From Thalassospira sp. (lineage in GTDB: Bacteria; Pseudomonadota; Alphaproteobacteria; Rhodospirillales; Thalassospiraceae): 64,000 bases of DNA. The notes beneath the pieces are model-generated. The model saw only the letters and a list, made by a program, of their open reading frames with translations. It was not told where the DNA came from and ran no database searches. Location of the stretch: assembly GCF_030690045.1 (NCBI RefSeq), contig NZ_JAUYHK010000021.1, forward strand, positions 186,001 to 250,000. The letters run 5' to 3'. A program made the position numbers and the translations under genes. Shown one piece after another: positions 10,335 through 20,825 of this stretch (the first letter of the stretch is position 1; the number at the start of each line of letters is the position of its first letter).

Positions 10335-12110
10335 TTACCCAAATACCCGTTCGGGGGACGCAAAATCATCGGATGTGCTGTTGTAAATCTGCTGCGCAGC
10401 CGTTTCGGTTTCCGGCAGTATCTGACGTAAAAAAAATTTCGTACTGGCGGTTTTCTGATCGCGAAAGTTTGAGGGTTCTTCGCCGGTTGTCAGGGCATCA
10501 AGGCTACGGATCATTATCCATCCCCCCAGACAGGTTGCAAATAACCGCAAATAAGGCGATGCCACTGCCTGCATCAAAACCGGGTCTTGCGGACAGGTGT
10601 GCAGGATATGGGTCGTTGCCCCATCAAGCTGTTCCATGGCTTTTTGCACACAGGCGGCTTCATCGGGATAGGCAACGCCAAAGGCCGTGCAATCATCGGT
10701 AATTTTCAAGATCAGATGCCGGGCGGCCTTCCCACCATCGCGCAAGACTTTCCGCCCGATCAGGTCCAGCGCCTGAATGCCGTTGGTCCCCTCGTAAATC
10801 GGGGCAATGCGGGAATCGCGCAGATGCTGTGCCGCACCGGTTTCCTCTATAAAACCCATACCGCCATGAATTTGAATGCCAAGCGAGGCATTTTCAACGC
10901 CAAGGTCGGTTGACCATGACTTGACCATCGGGATCAGCAGGTCGGCCTCGGCCTGAGCTGCGTTTTGCATATCACCGTCCGGATGGTGATGGGCAAGGTC
11001 AAGCCGGGATGCGGCATAAAGGGCAAGGGCACGGGCCGCATCGGTTGAACTGCGCATCCGCATCAGCATGCGGTGAATGTCGGGATGATGCAGGATGGTG
11101 CATTCGGTCCTATTGCGCGGATCGCGGCCCTGTTTGCGGGTCTTGGCAAAATCCAGCGCCAGTTGAAAGGCGCGTTCGGAAATGGCAATGCCTTGTTGAC
11201 CAACGGCAAGGCGGGCATTGTTCATCATGGTAAACATGCAGGCAAGTCCACTGCCTTCGGTTCCGACCAGATAGCCCGTCGCCCCATCCGTATCGCCAAA
11301 CGATAAAACCGCCGTCGGGCTGCCATGAATGCCCAGTTTGTGTTCCAGCGAAACACAGCGCACATCATTGTGTTCACCCGGATTGCCATCCGCATTCAGC
11401 CGGAATTTGGGCACAATAAACAGTGAAATCCCGCGTGTGCCCGCCGGGGCATCAGGGGTACGGGCCAAAACCAGATGCACGATATTGTCGGTCAGGTCAT
11501 GATCGCCATAGGTGATGAAAATTTTCTGCCCCCGAATGGCATAAGTACCATCTGCCTGCGGTTCGGCGCGGGTGCGGATATGTGACAGATCCGATCCGGC
11601 CTGCGGTTCGGTTAAATTCATCGTTCCGGTCCATTCACCACTGATCATGCGACGTAAAAACCGTTCTTTTTGATCGGCGCTGGCATGGCGGGCCAAAAGT
11701 TCGATGGCACCGGATGTCAACATCGGACACAGGGCAAAGGCCATATTGGCGGAATGCCACATTTCCGATACCGCCGCCCCCAATAACAAAGGCAACCCCA
11801 TGCCCCCGTCATTCGGCGAGGCACAAATCCCTTGCCAGCCTCCTTCGACGAAATGTTGATAAGCGGTATGCCAGCCATCGGGGGTTTTGACGGTGCCGTC
11901 GGTTGCCAGTTTTGCCCCTTGCAGATCGCCAATGCGATTTAAAGGGGCCAGAATCTGTGACGAAAATTTTCCGGCCTCGTCCAGAATGGCGTCGGCCAGT
12001 TCGGCACTGGTTTCTCTATAAGGCGGCAATGCGGCAATGGCATCCAGCCCGATCACCTTATGGATCAGGAACCTGATATCATTGATAGGGGGTAAATAGC
12101 CGGTCATCAA
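10335..12110 (-). CDS. acyl-CoA dehydrogenase with C-terminal acetyl-CoA dehydrogenase-like extension
   Basis: TGTMNLTEPQAGSDLSHIRT, GIQIHGGMGFIEETGAAQHLRDSRIAPIYEGTNGIQALDLIGRK. Confidence 0.93.
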   Translation of the reverse strand: MMTGYLPPINDIRFLIHKVIGLDAIAALPPYRETSAELADAILDEAGKFSSQILAPLNRIGDLQGAKLATDGTVKTPDGWHTAYQHFVEGGWQGICASPNDGGMGLPLLLGAAVSEMWHSANMAFALCPMLTSGAIELLARHASADQKERFLRRMISGEWTGTMNLTEPQAGSDLSHIRTRAEPQADGTYAIRGQKIFITYGDHDLTDNIVHLVLARTPDAPAGTRGISLFIVPKFRLNADGNPGEHNDVRCVSLEHKLGIHGSPTAVLSFGDTDGATGYLVGTEGSGLACMFTMMNNARLAVGQQGIAISERAFQLALDFAKTRKQGRDPRNRTECTILHHPDIHRMLMRMRSSTDAARALALYAASRLDLAHHHPDGDMQNAAQAEADLLIPMVKSWSTDLGVENASLGIQIHGGMGFIEETGAAQHLRDSRIAPIYEGTNGIQALDLIGRKVLRDGGKAARHLILKITDDCTAFGVAYPDEAACVQKAMEQLDGATTHILHTCPQDPVLMQAVASPYLRLFATCLGGWIMIRSLDALTTGEEPSNFRDQKTASTKFFLRQILPETETAAQQIYNSTSDDFASPERVFG

Positions 12111-12387
12111 AAGACGTCTCCCTGAATGGTGAGTCGCCCGCTCGGTTTGGTCCGGTTCATCCGGATCCGCGAATTATTTCATCAAGCATAATCAGGGATT
12201 AGACGAAATTCGAGTCTGTTTCTTGCGTACAGAGGCATATTTTGCATTAAGTAGAACAAAGTTGACCCATCATACTGGCGATGGCGCAGAGTGATGCCGA
12301 TATGAAATCAGCCGTTTGTCCTGATCCGGGCGGCGCGTTACAGGATACCCCGTCAGGGATCAGAACGTAAAAACAAAGGAGCAAGCG

Positions 12388-13887
12388 GTGCTGCGGAAGG
12401 GAATATTGCCAATCATCCTCGGTGTTCTGATCGCCTTTGCCGGAACGCGGCTGGTGGCGTGCGCCGGTCCGGTATGGTCTGGCGATGACGAGCAACGCTT
12501 TATCGAGGCCTACCGCGATTATGTCGAGCCACCGGCCTCCGCCGAGCAACTGCGCCGCGCCGACAAGCTGTTTGTCGAGGTGGTTGGTATTCTGGGCGAT
12601 ACCTATGTCGATGATGTCGATACATCTGCTTTTGTCGATCTGGCAATTGCCCGTCTGCCGGAACTGGAATTTGAAGACAAAAGCCCGGTTGGTGTTGTTG
12701 GTGCCGCCCTTGACGACACATTGCATTCCCTTGATCCGCACAGTGCCTATATGTCGGAGGACATGTTCAAGCGGTTGCAGGAAAGCACCGAAGGCAGTTT
12801 TGCCGGGGTCGGGATTGTCATTGCCCATGATGACAGCAAACGGATTCGCATTGTTTCACCGATTGATAACACCCCGGCGGCCCGCGCCGGTTTGAAACCC
12901 GATGACCGGATCACCCATATCGACGGTTATGACATGACCGGCGAACCGATTGCCGAGGCGGTGCGGCGCATGCGCGGGCGGATCGGCGATCCGGTAACAT
13001 TGACGATTGATCGCGAAAGCAACAGTTTCGATGTGACGGTCAAACGCGCCAAGATCGAAGTTCCTTCGGTGACGGCGGCGGTGATCGACAATGATCTGCC
13101 CTATATCCGGGTATCGCGGTTTGATGCCAATACGCTGGATCAAATGCGCCAGCAGCTTGACGAATTACAGGATAAAGTGGCCTCGCCGCGTGGATTGATT
13201 GTTGATTTGCGACGCAATCCGGGCGGTTTGCTGGATTCTGCGGCCGATCTTGCCGACCAGTTCCTGACGGGCGGGCTAATCGTTGCGACCGAAGGCCGGG
13301 GCGAACGCAAACTGCGCACCTATGACGCAGATCGCAGCAGTTATTTCGACGGCGTACCGATGGTGATTTTGCTGGATCGCGGATCGGCATCGGGGGCGGA
13401 ATTGATGGCGGCGGCCCTGCGTGAAAACGGGCGCGGCATCATCATTGGCGAACGGTCATTTGGCAAAGGTTCGATGCAACGTATCCTGCCGCTATCAACC
13501 GGCGGTGGTGTGAAAATTACCACCGGATATTACACAACGCCGGGCAATCATATTGTTCAGGGCAATGGTGTTGTCCCCGACATCGAAATTCTGACCGAAG
13601 GGGCCGCCGAATTTGAACGCGAGGCCGAATTGCCCCATTCCCTGCCTTCCCGTCGCCGTGACCCGCGAACAACGGTGGCATCCCTTGCCGAAAGCGCCTG
13701 TCGGCAGGATATCGTGATCGAACGTCTGGACCCCTCAAGCGACCGTGCCGAACAGCTTGCCGAAGAACAGGCCGATGGTGAAGTCGCCGGGGACGGAATG
13801 CTGGAATGCGCGGTGGGATATTTCCGCGGTGGCGGACTTGCAACCTATCGCCCTCAGGTGGAACCCCTGTTGCGGGCTGGACTTTAA
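12388..13887 (+). CDS. S41 family C-terminal processing peptidase (PDZ + tail-specific protease)
   Basis: PDZ region GVGIVIAHDDSKRIRIVSPIDNTPAARAGLKPDDRI; protease motif LLDRGSASGAELMAAALRENGRGIIIGERSFGKGSMQ. Confidence 0.92.
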   Translation: MLRKGILPIILGVLIAFAGTRLVACAGPVWSGDDEQRFIEAYRDYVEPPASAEQLRRADKLFVEVVGILGDTYVDDVDTSAFVDLAIARLPELEFEDKSPVGVVGAALDDTLHSLDPHSAYMSEDMFKRLQESTEGSFAGVGIVIAHDDSKRIRIVSPIDNTPAARAGLKPDDRITHIDGYDMTGEPIAEAVRRMRGRIGDPVTLTIDRESNSFDVTVKRAKIEVPSVTAAVIDNDLPYIRVSRFDANTLDQMRQQLDELQDKVASPRGLIVDLRRNPGGLLDSAADLADQFLTGGLIVATEGRGERKLRTYDADRSSYFDGVPMVILLDRGSASGAELMAAALRENGRGIIIGERSFGKGSMQRILPLSTGGGVKITTGYYTTPGNHIVQGNGVVPDIEILTEGAAEFEREAELPHSLPSRRRDPRTTVASLAESACRQDIVIERLDPSSDRAEQLAEEQADGEVAGDGMLECAVGYFRGGGLATYRPQVEPLLRAGL

Positions 13888-13900
13888 GGTTCTGACATGC

Positions 13901-13931
13901 AAAACGCGGCCCAAGTTTAGGGCCGCGTTTT
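13901..13931. terminator. bidirectional intrinsic terminator
   Basis: AAAACGCGGCCC-AAGTTTA-GGGCCGCGTTTT, 12-bp perfect stem between convergent genes. Confidence 0.88.
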
Positions 13932-13958
13932 GCGTTTAATCGAAAAGACAGACCAGAC

Positions 13959-14858
13959 TCAGTCGCGGGCCAGCAGATCAATCAGGCTGGACGTATCCCA
14001 GCGATTGCCGCCCCGGCCCTGCACCTGCGCATAGAATTGATCAATCAGGGCGGTTACCGGCAGGCGGGCACCATTGCGATGCGCCTCTTCCAGACAAATG
14101 CCCAAATCCTTGCGCATCCAGTCAACGGCAAAGCCGAAATCAAACTTGCCATCGACCATGGTTTGGCCGCGATTTTCCATTTGCCAGCTTCCAGCGGCCC
14201 CCTTGGAAATCACATCCAGAACCTTGGTCATATCAAGCCCGGATTTCACGCCGAAATTCATGGCTTCGGCCAATCCTTGCACCAGTCCGGCAATGCAAAT
14301 CTGGTTGACCATTTTGGTCAGTTGGCCGCTGCCGCTGGCCCCCATCAGTTTGCAGGATTTTGAAAAGGCATCGATGATCGGGGCGGCGGCCTCGAACGGG
14401 GCGGGATCGCCACCGCACATTACCGTCAATGCTCCATTTTCGGCCCCTGCCTGTCCGCCGGAAACCGGGGCATCGATGAAGGGAATGCCCTTATCGGCGG
14501 CCGCAGCATAAAGTTCACGGGCCACATCGGCTGATGCGGTGGTGTGATCGACAAGGATCGCACCCTTTGCCATCCCCGCGAGGGCACCGCTATCGCCCAG
14601 AACAACACTTCGCAAATCATCGTCATTGCCAACACAGATAAACACAAAATCGGCACCCTTGGCGGCCTCTGCCGGGGTCGGGGTGGCGGAACCGCCATGA
14701 TCGGCGGCCCATTTTTGCGCCTTGGCCGCGGTGCGGTTATAAACCGTCACAGAATGTCCGGCCTTTTGCAGATGCCCGGCCATCGGATATCCCATGACGC
14801 CAAGACCGATAAATGCACATTTTGCCATTTTCTTGCTTCCCTGAACTGGTATGACCAC
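13959..14858 (-). CDS. NAD(P)-dependent beta-hydroxyacid dehydrogenase (3-hydroxyisobutyrate dehydrogenase-like)
   Basis: FIGLGVMGYPMAGHLQKAGHSVTVYNRT, DAPVSGGQAGAENGALTVMCGG. Confidence 0.92.
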   Translation of the reverse strand: MVIPVQGSKKMAKCAFIGLGVMGYPMAGHLQKAGHSVTVYNRTAAKAQKWAADHGGSATPTPAEAAKGADFVFICVGNDDDLRSVVLGDSGALAGMAKGAILVDHTTASADVARELYAAAADKGIPFIDAPVSGGQAGAENGALTVMCGGDPAPFEAAAPIIDAFSKSCKLMGASGSGQLTKMVNQICIAGLVQGLAEAMNFGVKSGLDMTKVLDVISKGAAGSWQMENRGQTMVDGKFDFGFAVDWMRKDLGICLEEAHRNGARLPVTALIDQFYAQVQGRGGNRWDTSSLIDLLARD

Positions 14859-14950
14859 TTGTGGATCAAGGTTAAGGCTGCGGGGTTGGCATTGTCAATC
14901 CATCCCCGCAGCTTTCCCGTCAGGTGGAAAAGACCCAAAGAATAATGACC

Positions 14951-16030
14951 CTATTCGTTGCTGCCCAGTTCCTGATCGACTGTATGAACCACACGTTTGT
15001 CCCAGACCAAAAGTTCATCGCGTTTGCCGGGATAGTCAAACTGAGCCAGGAAAAACCGCATGGCGTTGATTCGAGCCCGTTTCTTTTCATCAGATTTAAT
15101 CACGATCCACGGGCTGTCGGCGGTGGAGGTATGAAAAAACATGTCCTGTTTGGCTTCGGTATATTCATCCCACAGATTTTGCGAGGCCAAATCAACCGGG
15201 CTGAGTTTCCATTGTTTCAGCGGGTCTTTCTGGCGCTGGTCAAACCGGCGGGCCTGTTCTTCCTTGCTGACGGAAAAATAGAATTTGGTCATGCGAATGT
15301 GCGACCGGATCAGCATGCGTTCAAATTCGGGAACGGATTGCAAAAATTCACTGACATCGAATTTGCTGCAAAATCCCATCACCCGTTCGACCATCGCCCG
15401 GTTATACCATGACCGGTCAAACAGCACGATTTCGCCCCCCGCAGGCAGATGTTCGACATAGCGCTGAAAATACCATTGGGTCAGTTCGCGGTCATTGGGT
15501 TTGCCAAGGGCAACAACTCGCGCCCCGCGAGGGTTGAGATGTTCGGTAAAGCGTTTGATGGTACCGCCCTTGCCGGCGGCATCTCGCCCCTCGAATATCG
15601 CCAGCGCCTTGATATTCTGATCCTTGACCCAATTTTGCAGTTTCAAAAGTTCAATATGCAACGGTGCAATCAATTCCAGATATTGCTGCGATTTCATTTT
15701 TTGCATCGGTTCATCGTCTGATGCCGGAAGATCGGGCGGCAATTTGGGCTTTCGCGATGATGGAACCTTTACCACAACCGGGGCGGTTTTGGCTTTGTTC
15801 TTGCGCGGAGGGCGGGGGGCTTTGGCCGGGATATCATCCATGCGATCCATCGTCAGATTTTCACTATCCAGCAACAGATGATCTCGTGTTTCACTGTCAA
15901 GTTTGCCATGCCCGGATTTGTCCGACGCACGGGTTCGGCTGCGGGCTGTTTTTTGGACCGCATGCCGCAAGGACGGGTCTTCGTTTTTCATGCCGTTTTT
16001 GGGGGTGGGGCTTTTTTGTTTCGATGCCAT
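14951..16030 (-). CDS. ppk2: polyphosphate kinase 2 family protein with Lys-rich N-terminal extension
   Basis: FEGRDAAGKGGTIKRFTEHLNPRGARVVALGKPNDRELTQWYFQRYVEHLPAGGEIVLFDRSWYNRA. Confidence 0.95.
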   Translation of the reverse strand: MASKQKSPTPKNGMKNEDPSLRHAVQKTARSRTRASDKSGHGKLDSETRDHLLLDSENLTMDRMDDIPAKAPRPPRKNKAKTAPVVVKVPSSRKPKLPPDLPASDDEPMQKMKSQQYLELIAPLHIELLKLQNWVKDQNIKALAIFEGRDAAGKGGTIKRFTEHLNPRGARVVALGKPNDRELTQWYFQRYVEHLPAGGEIVLFDRSWYNRAMVERVMGFCSKFDVSEFLQSVPEFERMLIRSHIRMTKFYFSVSKEEQARRFDQRQKDPLKQWKLSPVDLASQNLWDEYTEAKQDMFFHTSTADSPWIVIKSDEKKRARINAMRFFLAQFDYPGKRDELLVWDKRVVHTVDQELGSNE

Positions 16031-16083
16031 GCCGGTCTTTCCGTCTTGATGTTTCCAACAGGCGAACGGTGGCACAAAAGCAA

Positions 16084-16140
16084 AAGGGCCGGAAGGAAAA
16101 ATCACGTAAAATTCACGTAAAAACCCTTATTCCGGCCCTT
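16084..16140 (-). terminator. long-loop inverted repeat, possible terminator of the DUF1127 gene
   Basis: AAGGGCCGGAA (16084-16094) / TTCCGGCCCTT (16130-16140), followed on the minus strand by TTGCTTTTG. Confidence 0.55.
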
Positions 16141-16173
16141 GGGGGCAAAAGAGCCTTAAAAACAGGCCGCAGC

Positions 16174-16431
16174 TTAGAACCATTTGAAAGATTTACGATA
16201 TTCAGCTTCGGCGTCATAGCGGTTGATGCCGATATCGGCCAGTTGATGGGAGTTTAATCGCATCAGGGCGCGGCGTTGCGACCGCAGGGCAAGATAACGT
16301 GCAAACTCATTCGCCAGACTGTTGAGAACTGCAAGGATGCGGTGTACGACATCCGCACTGGAAACCGGCAGGATTGCCATGCCGTGCTGATCGGTCTGGC
16401 ACGAGGTTGACGGGCATTGGGTCATAGCCAT
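16174..16431 (-). CDS. DUF1127 domain-containing protein
   Basis: C-terminal RRALMRLNSHQLADIGINRYDAEAEYRK motif. Confidence 0.85.
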   Translation of the reverse strand: MAMTQCPSTSCQTDQHGMAILPVSSADVVHRILAVLNSLANEFARYLALRSQRRALMRLNSHQLADIGINRYDAEAEYRKSFKWF

Positions 16432-16573
16432 GATGATGCTCCTCTTAAGGCATTGATCCGTCCAGAGGACAGAAAAGTTTGATGCTGTTGGGGGCATTAT
16501 CGGTCGGAATTAACAGCGTGACAAACCAGTACTTCTGAGGGTAGATATTAGTACAGCTAATGATGAGGCAAAG

Positions 16574-17536
16574 ATGCGACTGCCCCCCTTGCAAGCCCTG
16601 CGTGCCTTTGAGGCCGCGGCGCGACATTTGAATTTTACCCGTGCTGCCGAAGAGCTGTTTGTGACCCAGGGCGCGGTCAGTCAGCAAATCCGCCAGCTTG
16701 AAGAATATCTGGGATTTCGGTTGTTTTACCGGTTACCGCGACGCCTGCAACTGACCGATGAGGGCGACCGTCTGGCGCGTGCCGCCAATGAGGGCTTTAC
16801 CCGGATAGCGGGCGAAATTGAAAGCCTGCTGGCGGTCGAAGAGGCCGGGGTGGTGACGGTCAGCGTGCTGCAATCCTTTGCGGTGAAATGGCTGATCCCG
16901 CGTCTGGGTCATTTCCGCGATCAGCATCCCGATATTGATGTGCGTATTCACGCCGATGACCGGCTGGTCGATTTTCGCACCGAAGGCATTGATCTGGCGG
17001 TGCGGTTTGGCCGGGGGCGGTATCCCAATCTGTATGCCGAACTTTTGATGCGCGACGAGGTGTTTCCGGTGTGCAGTCCGGATTATCTGGCATCGGCCCC
17101 GCCCTTGCACACGCCAGAGGATATTCTTAACCATCAATTGTTGCATGATGCGACAGCGCAGGTTGAATTGCCGCGTGCGGCGGACTGGAATTTCTGGCTG
17201 GAGGGGGTCGGGGTCAATAACATTACCCTACGCCGTGGCTTGCGGTTTAATTCCGGCGATATGGTCATTCAGGCGGCCTTGATGGGGCAGGGGATCGGGA
17301 TGGCGCGGACATCGTTGGCCGCACAGGACCTTAAGGCCGGATTGCTGGTGCGGCCCTTTCCGCAAAAGGTAGCGTCCAGCTATGCCTATTATATCGCCTG
17401 TCCGGAAGAAAATCTGAATCGGCCACGGGTGCAGGCCTTTGTCCGCTGGTTGAAAGAAGAAGTTACCGCAACGCTCAAGGATATCGAGGAAAACCAGCCG
17501 ACATTGGCGGTGACGATTGATCCATCGAAAATCTAG
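16574..17536 (+). CDS. LysR family transcriptional regulator, GcvA-like
   Basis: RLPPLQALRAFEAAARHLNFTRAAEELFVTQGAVSQQIRQLEEYLG. Confidence 0.95.
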   Translation: MRLPPLQALRAFEAAARHLNFTRAAEELFVTQGAVSQQIRQLEEYLGFRLFYRLPRRLQLTDEGDRLARAANEGFTRIAGEIESLLAVEEAGVVTVSVLQSFAVKWLIPRLGHFRDQHPDIDVRIHADDRLVDFRTEGIDLAVRFGRGRYPNLYAELLMRDEVFPVCSPDYLASAPPLHTPEDILNHQLLHDATAQVELPRAADWNFWLEGVGVNNITLRRGLRFNSGDMVIQAALMGQGIGMARTSLAAQDLKAGLLVRPFPQKVASSYAYYIACPEENLNRPRVQAFVRWLKEEVTATLKDIEENQPTLAVTIDPSKI

Positions 17537-17587
17537 GCGCGGGGTTTCTATCCACAACATTCAAGGCGATATTGGAGTTCTTCGGAT

Positions 17588-18226
17588 ATGCTGAAACTCG
17601 ACCACATCACTGTTATCGCCCCAACGCTGATTGAGGGGGTGGCGCATGTTCAAAATTGCCTGAACCTCGATGTGCCTTTCGGGACACGCCACGATTACAT
17701 GGGTACTCACAATCACCGGCTTCAGCTTGGAAACAACGTCTATCTTGAAATCGTGGCACTTGACCCGGATGGTATAAAGCCGGGACGGGCGCGCTGGTTT
17801 GGTTTCGATAACCCGGAAAAAATCAGATCGGACTGGAATGATGGTCGGCGCTTGCGGGGGTGGGTTGCCAGCACGGATGCTATCGATTCCGTTGTTTCAA
17901 ACCGTCGTGCGATCTTTGGCGACAAGGTTTATCTTCCTGTCATCAACCCGACTTTTGATTTTGCCATTCCCAAGGATGGTTCGCTCCCCCTTGACGGTGC
18001 TGCCCCTTCTCTCATCGATCACCGGGGCGACCCGACATCTATGGCCTCAATTCCCGATCTGGGCGCGCGCCTGTGTTCGCTCACTCTCGAACATCCGGAT
18101 CCTGCTGTTATCGGGAGACTGTATCGTGAACTCTCCATCGATCATCCGCCATCGATTATTCAGGGGGCTTGCGTTCGCTACAGGGCACAAATCGAAACGC
18201 CGACCGGATTGAAAGAACTGACCTGA
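17588..18226 (+). CDS. VOC family / glyoxalase-like domain protein
   Basis: LDHITVIAPTLIEGVAHVQNCLNLDVPFGTRHDYMGTHNHRLQLGNNVYLEIVALDP. Confidence 0.88.
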   Translation: MLKLDHITVIAPTLIEGVAHVQNCLNLDVPFGTRHDYMGTHNHRLQLGNNVYLEIVALDPDGIKPGRARWFGFDNPEKIRSDWNDGRRLRGWVASTDAIDSVVSNRRAIFGDKVYLPVINPTFDFAIPKDGSLPLDGAAPSLIDHRGDPTSMASIPDLGARLCSLTLEHPDPAVIGRLYRELSIDHPPSIIQGACVRYRAQIETPTGLKELT

Positions 18227-18235
18227 TTGTGTCCC

Positions 18236-18664
18236 CTAAATCAGCCCCAGTTCCCGCAATTGCACGGCCATATCATCGGGCAGGGCGTCTGTGGCGGTGC
18301 CGGTATGGGCATCGGGCGGGCATTTGTCCTGGGTCAGGTAACGCCAGCCCTGAAAGGCCCGGTGCGGGTATGTCGCCGTATCAATCACGTCACGATCCAG
18401 AATGATGCGGCAATATTTGATGCCTTCATCATCGATATAATCTTCAAGATCGGTGATCAGTTGCCGACAGCGGATCGCCCCCTTGATCACCCAGTAAATC
18501 GACCCGCCTGCCAATAATGCGTCGCGCTGTTTCGGCGTCTGACGGGTGGTGTGATAAATCCGCCCCCGGAGTCCCTCATAATGGGCCTGCCATTGGCGCA
18601 GGCTGTCCGGACTTTCGGAACCGACACTGAGTTTGAGAAGATGCAGGGGCATGGGTGCAATCAA
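18236..18664 (-). CDS. DUF1489 family protein
   Basis: HLLKLSVGSESPDSLRQWQ..., YWVIKGAIRCRQLITDLE; reads like the alphaproteobacterial DUF1489 family. Confidence 0.75.
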   Translation of the reverse strand: MIAPMPLHLLKLSVGSESPDSLRQWQAHYEGLRGRIYHTTRQTPKQRDALLAGGSIYWVIKGAIRCRQLITDLEDYIDDEGIKYCRIILDRDVIDTATYPHRAFQGWRYLTQDKCPPDAHTGTATDALPDDMAVQLRELGLI

Positions 18665-18861
18665 CCGGTTTAAGGATCAGGCCTTTGACCTAGCGAGGGA
18701 AGCTGTCACCGTCAAGTTTTGCATTAAAAACACAAATAAATTGTAATTATATGTATTTCACAAAAAAACTTGACCAATAGCATTCGATCCGCACATAAGA
18801 GTGCAGAAAATGCCCGAGACCAACAGGGCGTATGAGAGAGATGTGGAAGCTGAGAGAAGCG

Positions 18862-19158
18862 ATGTCCCTGCAAATTGTCACTGCGAACCGGCTTGATGAT
18901 GGATTGGTGGTGTTTATGACCGCCAATCATGGCTGGAGCGACGACATCCACCAGGCCGTATTGGCCGAAGATCAGGCGCATGCTGATGATTTGCTGGCCC
19001 GCGCCAGTACTCGTGATCAGGATATTGTCGTTGTCGGTCCCTATCTGATCGAGGTGGAAGCCAGCGAGGCAGGCATTGTGCCGACCAAATATCGTGAAGT
19101 CCTGCGCACCAAAGGCCCAAGTGTGCGACAGGATCTCGGCTATCAGGCCGGGCAGTAA
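18862..19158 (+). CDS. DUF2849 domain-containing protein
   Basis: MSLQIVTANRLDDGLVVFMTANHGWSDDI...; immediately upstream of the sulfite/nitrite reductase. Confidence 0.85.
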   Translation: MSLQIVTANRLDDGLVVFMTANHGWSDDIHQAVLAEDQAHADDLLARASTRDQDIVVVGPYLIEVEASEAGIVPTKYREVLRTKGPSVRQDLGYQAGQ

Positions 19159-19169
19159 GGAGGCGCCCC

Positions 19170-20825
19170 ATGTATCGCTATGATGATTTTGACCGTCAAC
19201 TGGTGCTGGAACGGACCGAACAGTTTCGTGGACAGGTGGCGCGCCGCCTGTCGGGAGAACTGACCGAAGACCAGTTCCGGCCCCTGCGCCTGATGAATGG
19301 TGTGTATCTGCAATTGCATGCCTATATGCTGCGGGTCGCGGTGCCTTATGGCACGCTGAGCGGGGCGCAATTGCGCCAGCTTGGCTATATCGCCCGCAAA
19401 TATGACAAGGGGTATGGTCATTTCACCACCCGCCAGAATATCCAATATAACTGGCCGAAACTGGCAGAATTACCCGATGCGTTGCTGGACCTTGCCCGCG
19501 TTGAAATGCACGCCATTCAGACATCGGGCAATTGCATCCGCAATACCACCACCGATCAATATGCCGGTGCGGCGGCCGATGAAATCGAAGATCCGCGCCC
19601 CTATTGCGAACTGATCCGGCAATGGTCAACCTTTCATCCGGAATTCACCTATCTGCCGCGCAAATTTAAAATTGCCGTGACCGGGGCACCCAATGACCGG
19701 GCGGCGGTCAGGGTTCATGATATCGGCCTGCGCATGCATCAAAACGCGGAAGGGGAAACCGGGTTCGAGGTGATTGTCGGGGGCGGTCTGGGCCGCACGC
19801 CGTTTGTCGGCAAAACCATTCGCGATTTTATCGGCAAGAATGATCTGTTCAGTTATCTGGAGGCCACCCTGCGGGTGTATAACCGCTTTGGCCGTCGCGA
19901 TAACAAATACAAGGCACGGATCAAAATCCTTGTCCATGAAATCGGGGCCGAAGAAATGGCCCGGCTGGTCGAGGAAGAATGGGCGCAGATCAAGGACGGG
20001 TCGCTGAAAGTCAGTGATGCGGAAATTGCACAATATATTGCGCAATTTGCCCCGCCGTCCTTTGAAACCTTGCCCGATGACGATGCCGAATTTGCCCGTC
20101 GCAAGGTGGAAAATCCCGGTTTTGCAGCCTGGGTGCGCTCCAATGTGGTGGCCCACAAACAGCCAGGTTATGCGATTGCCAATGTGTCGTTAAAGCCTAT
20201 TGGTGGAATTCCGGGCGATGCAACCGCCGACCAGATGGAACGGGTTGCTGATCTGGCTGATCAGTACAGCTTTGGCGATGTGCGTGTCACGCACGAGCAA
20301 AATCTGGTGCTGCCGCATGTCAAAAAGGCCGATCTGTTTTCGCTGTGGGCCGAATTGTCCAATGCCGGTCTGGCGACGGCCAATCTGGGATATGTCACCG
20401 ATATCATCGCCTGTCCGGGGCTGGATTATTGCGCGCTGGCAACGGCGCGGTCGATCCCGCTGTCGCAACGCATTTCCGAACGCTTTGGCGATCTGGATCG
20501 CCAGCATCACATTGGCGAACTGAAAATCAAGATTTCCGGTTGCATCAATGCCTGCGGCCATCATCATGTCGGGCATATCGGCATTCTGGGTCTGGATAAA
20601 CGCGGCAAGGAATTTTACCAGATCACCCTTGGCGGCGATGCCAGCGAAAATGCCGCGATTGGCAAGATCGTCGGTGCCGGTTTTTCCGAGGCCGAGGTGG
20701 TCGATGCGATTGAAGCGATTGTAACCAGATATCTTGAAATCCGCGATGCGGGTGAACGTTTCATCGATACCTATCGCCGGGTTGGCACGGACCCGTTCAA
20801 GGAGGTGCTTTATGGCGATCGTTAA
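19170..20825 (+). CDS. nitrite/sulfite reductase (siroheme/4Fe-4S, CysI-like)
   Basis: FTTRQNIQYNWPKL, TSGNCIRNTTTDQYAGAA, KISGCINACGHHHVGHIGILG siroheme/FeS cluster motif. Confidence 0.94.
   Translation: MYRYDDFDRQLVLERTEQFRGQVARRLSGELTEDQFRPLRLMNGVYLQLHAYMLRVAVPYGTLSGAQLRQLGYIARKYDKGYGHFTTRQNIQYNWPKLAELPDALLDLARVEMHAIQTSGNCIRNTTTDQYAGAAADEIEDPRPYCELIRQWSTFHPEFTYLPRKFKIAVTGAPNDRAAVRVHDIGLRMHQNAEGETGFEVIVGGGLGRTPFVGKTIRDFIGKNDLFSYLEATLRVYNRFGRRDNKYKARIKILVHEIGAEEMARLVEEEWAQIKDGSLKVSDAEIAQYIAQFAPPSFETLPDDDAEFARRKVENPGFAAWVRSNVVAHKQPGYAIANVSLKPIGGIPGDATADQMERVADLADQYSFGDVRVTHEQNLVLPHVKKADLFSLWAELSNAGLATANLGYVTDIIACPGLDYCALATARSIPLSQRISERFGDLDRQHHIGELKIKISGCINACGHHHVGHIGILGLDKRGKEFYQITLGGDASENAAIGKIVGAGFSEAEVVDAIEAIVTRYLEIRDAGERFIDTYRRVGTDPFKEVLYGDR

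Noticed and set aside
18660-18861. Possible riboswitch upstream of the sulfite reductase operon
   Set aside because: AT-rich leader with a plausible -35/-10 (TTGACC...CATAAG), but I could not find a SAM or other riboswitch core.
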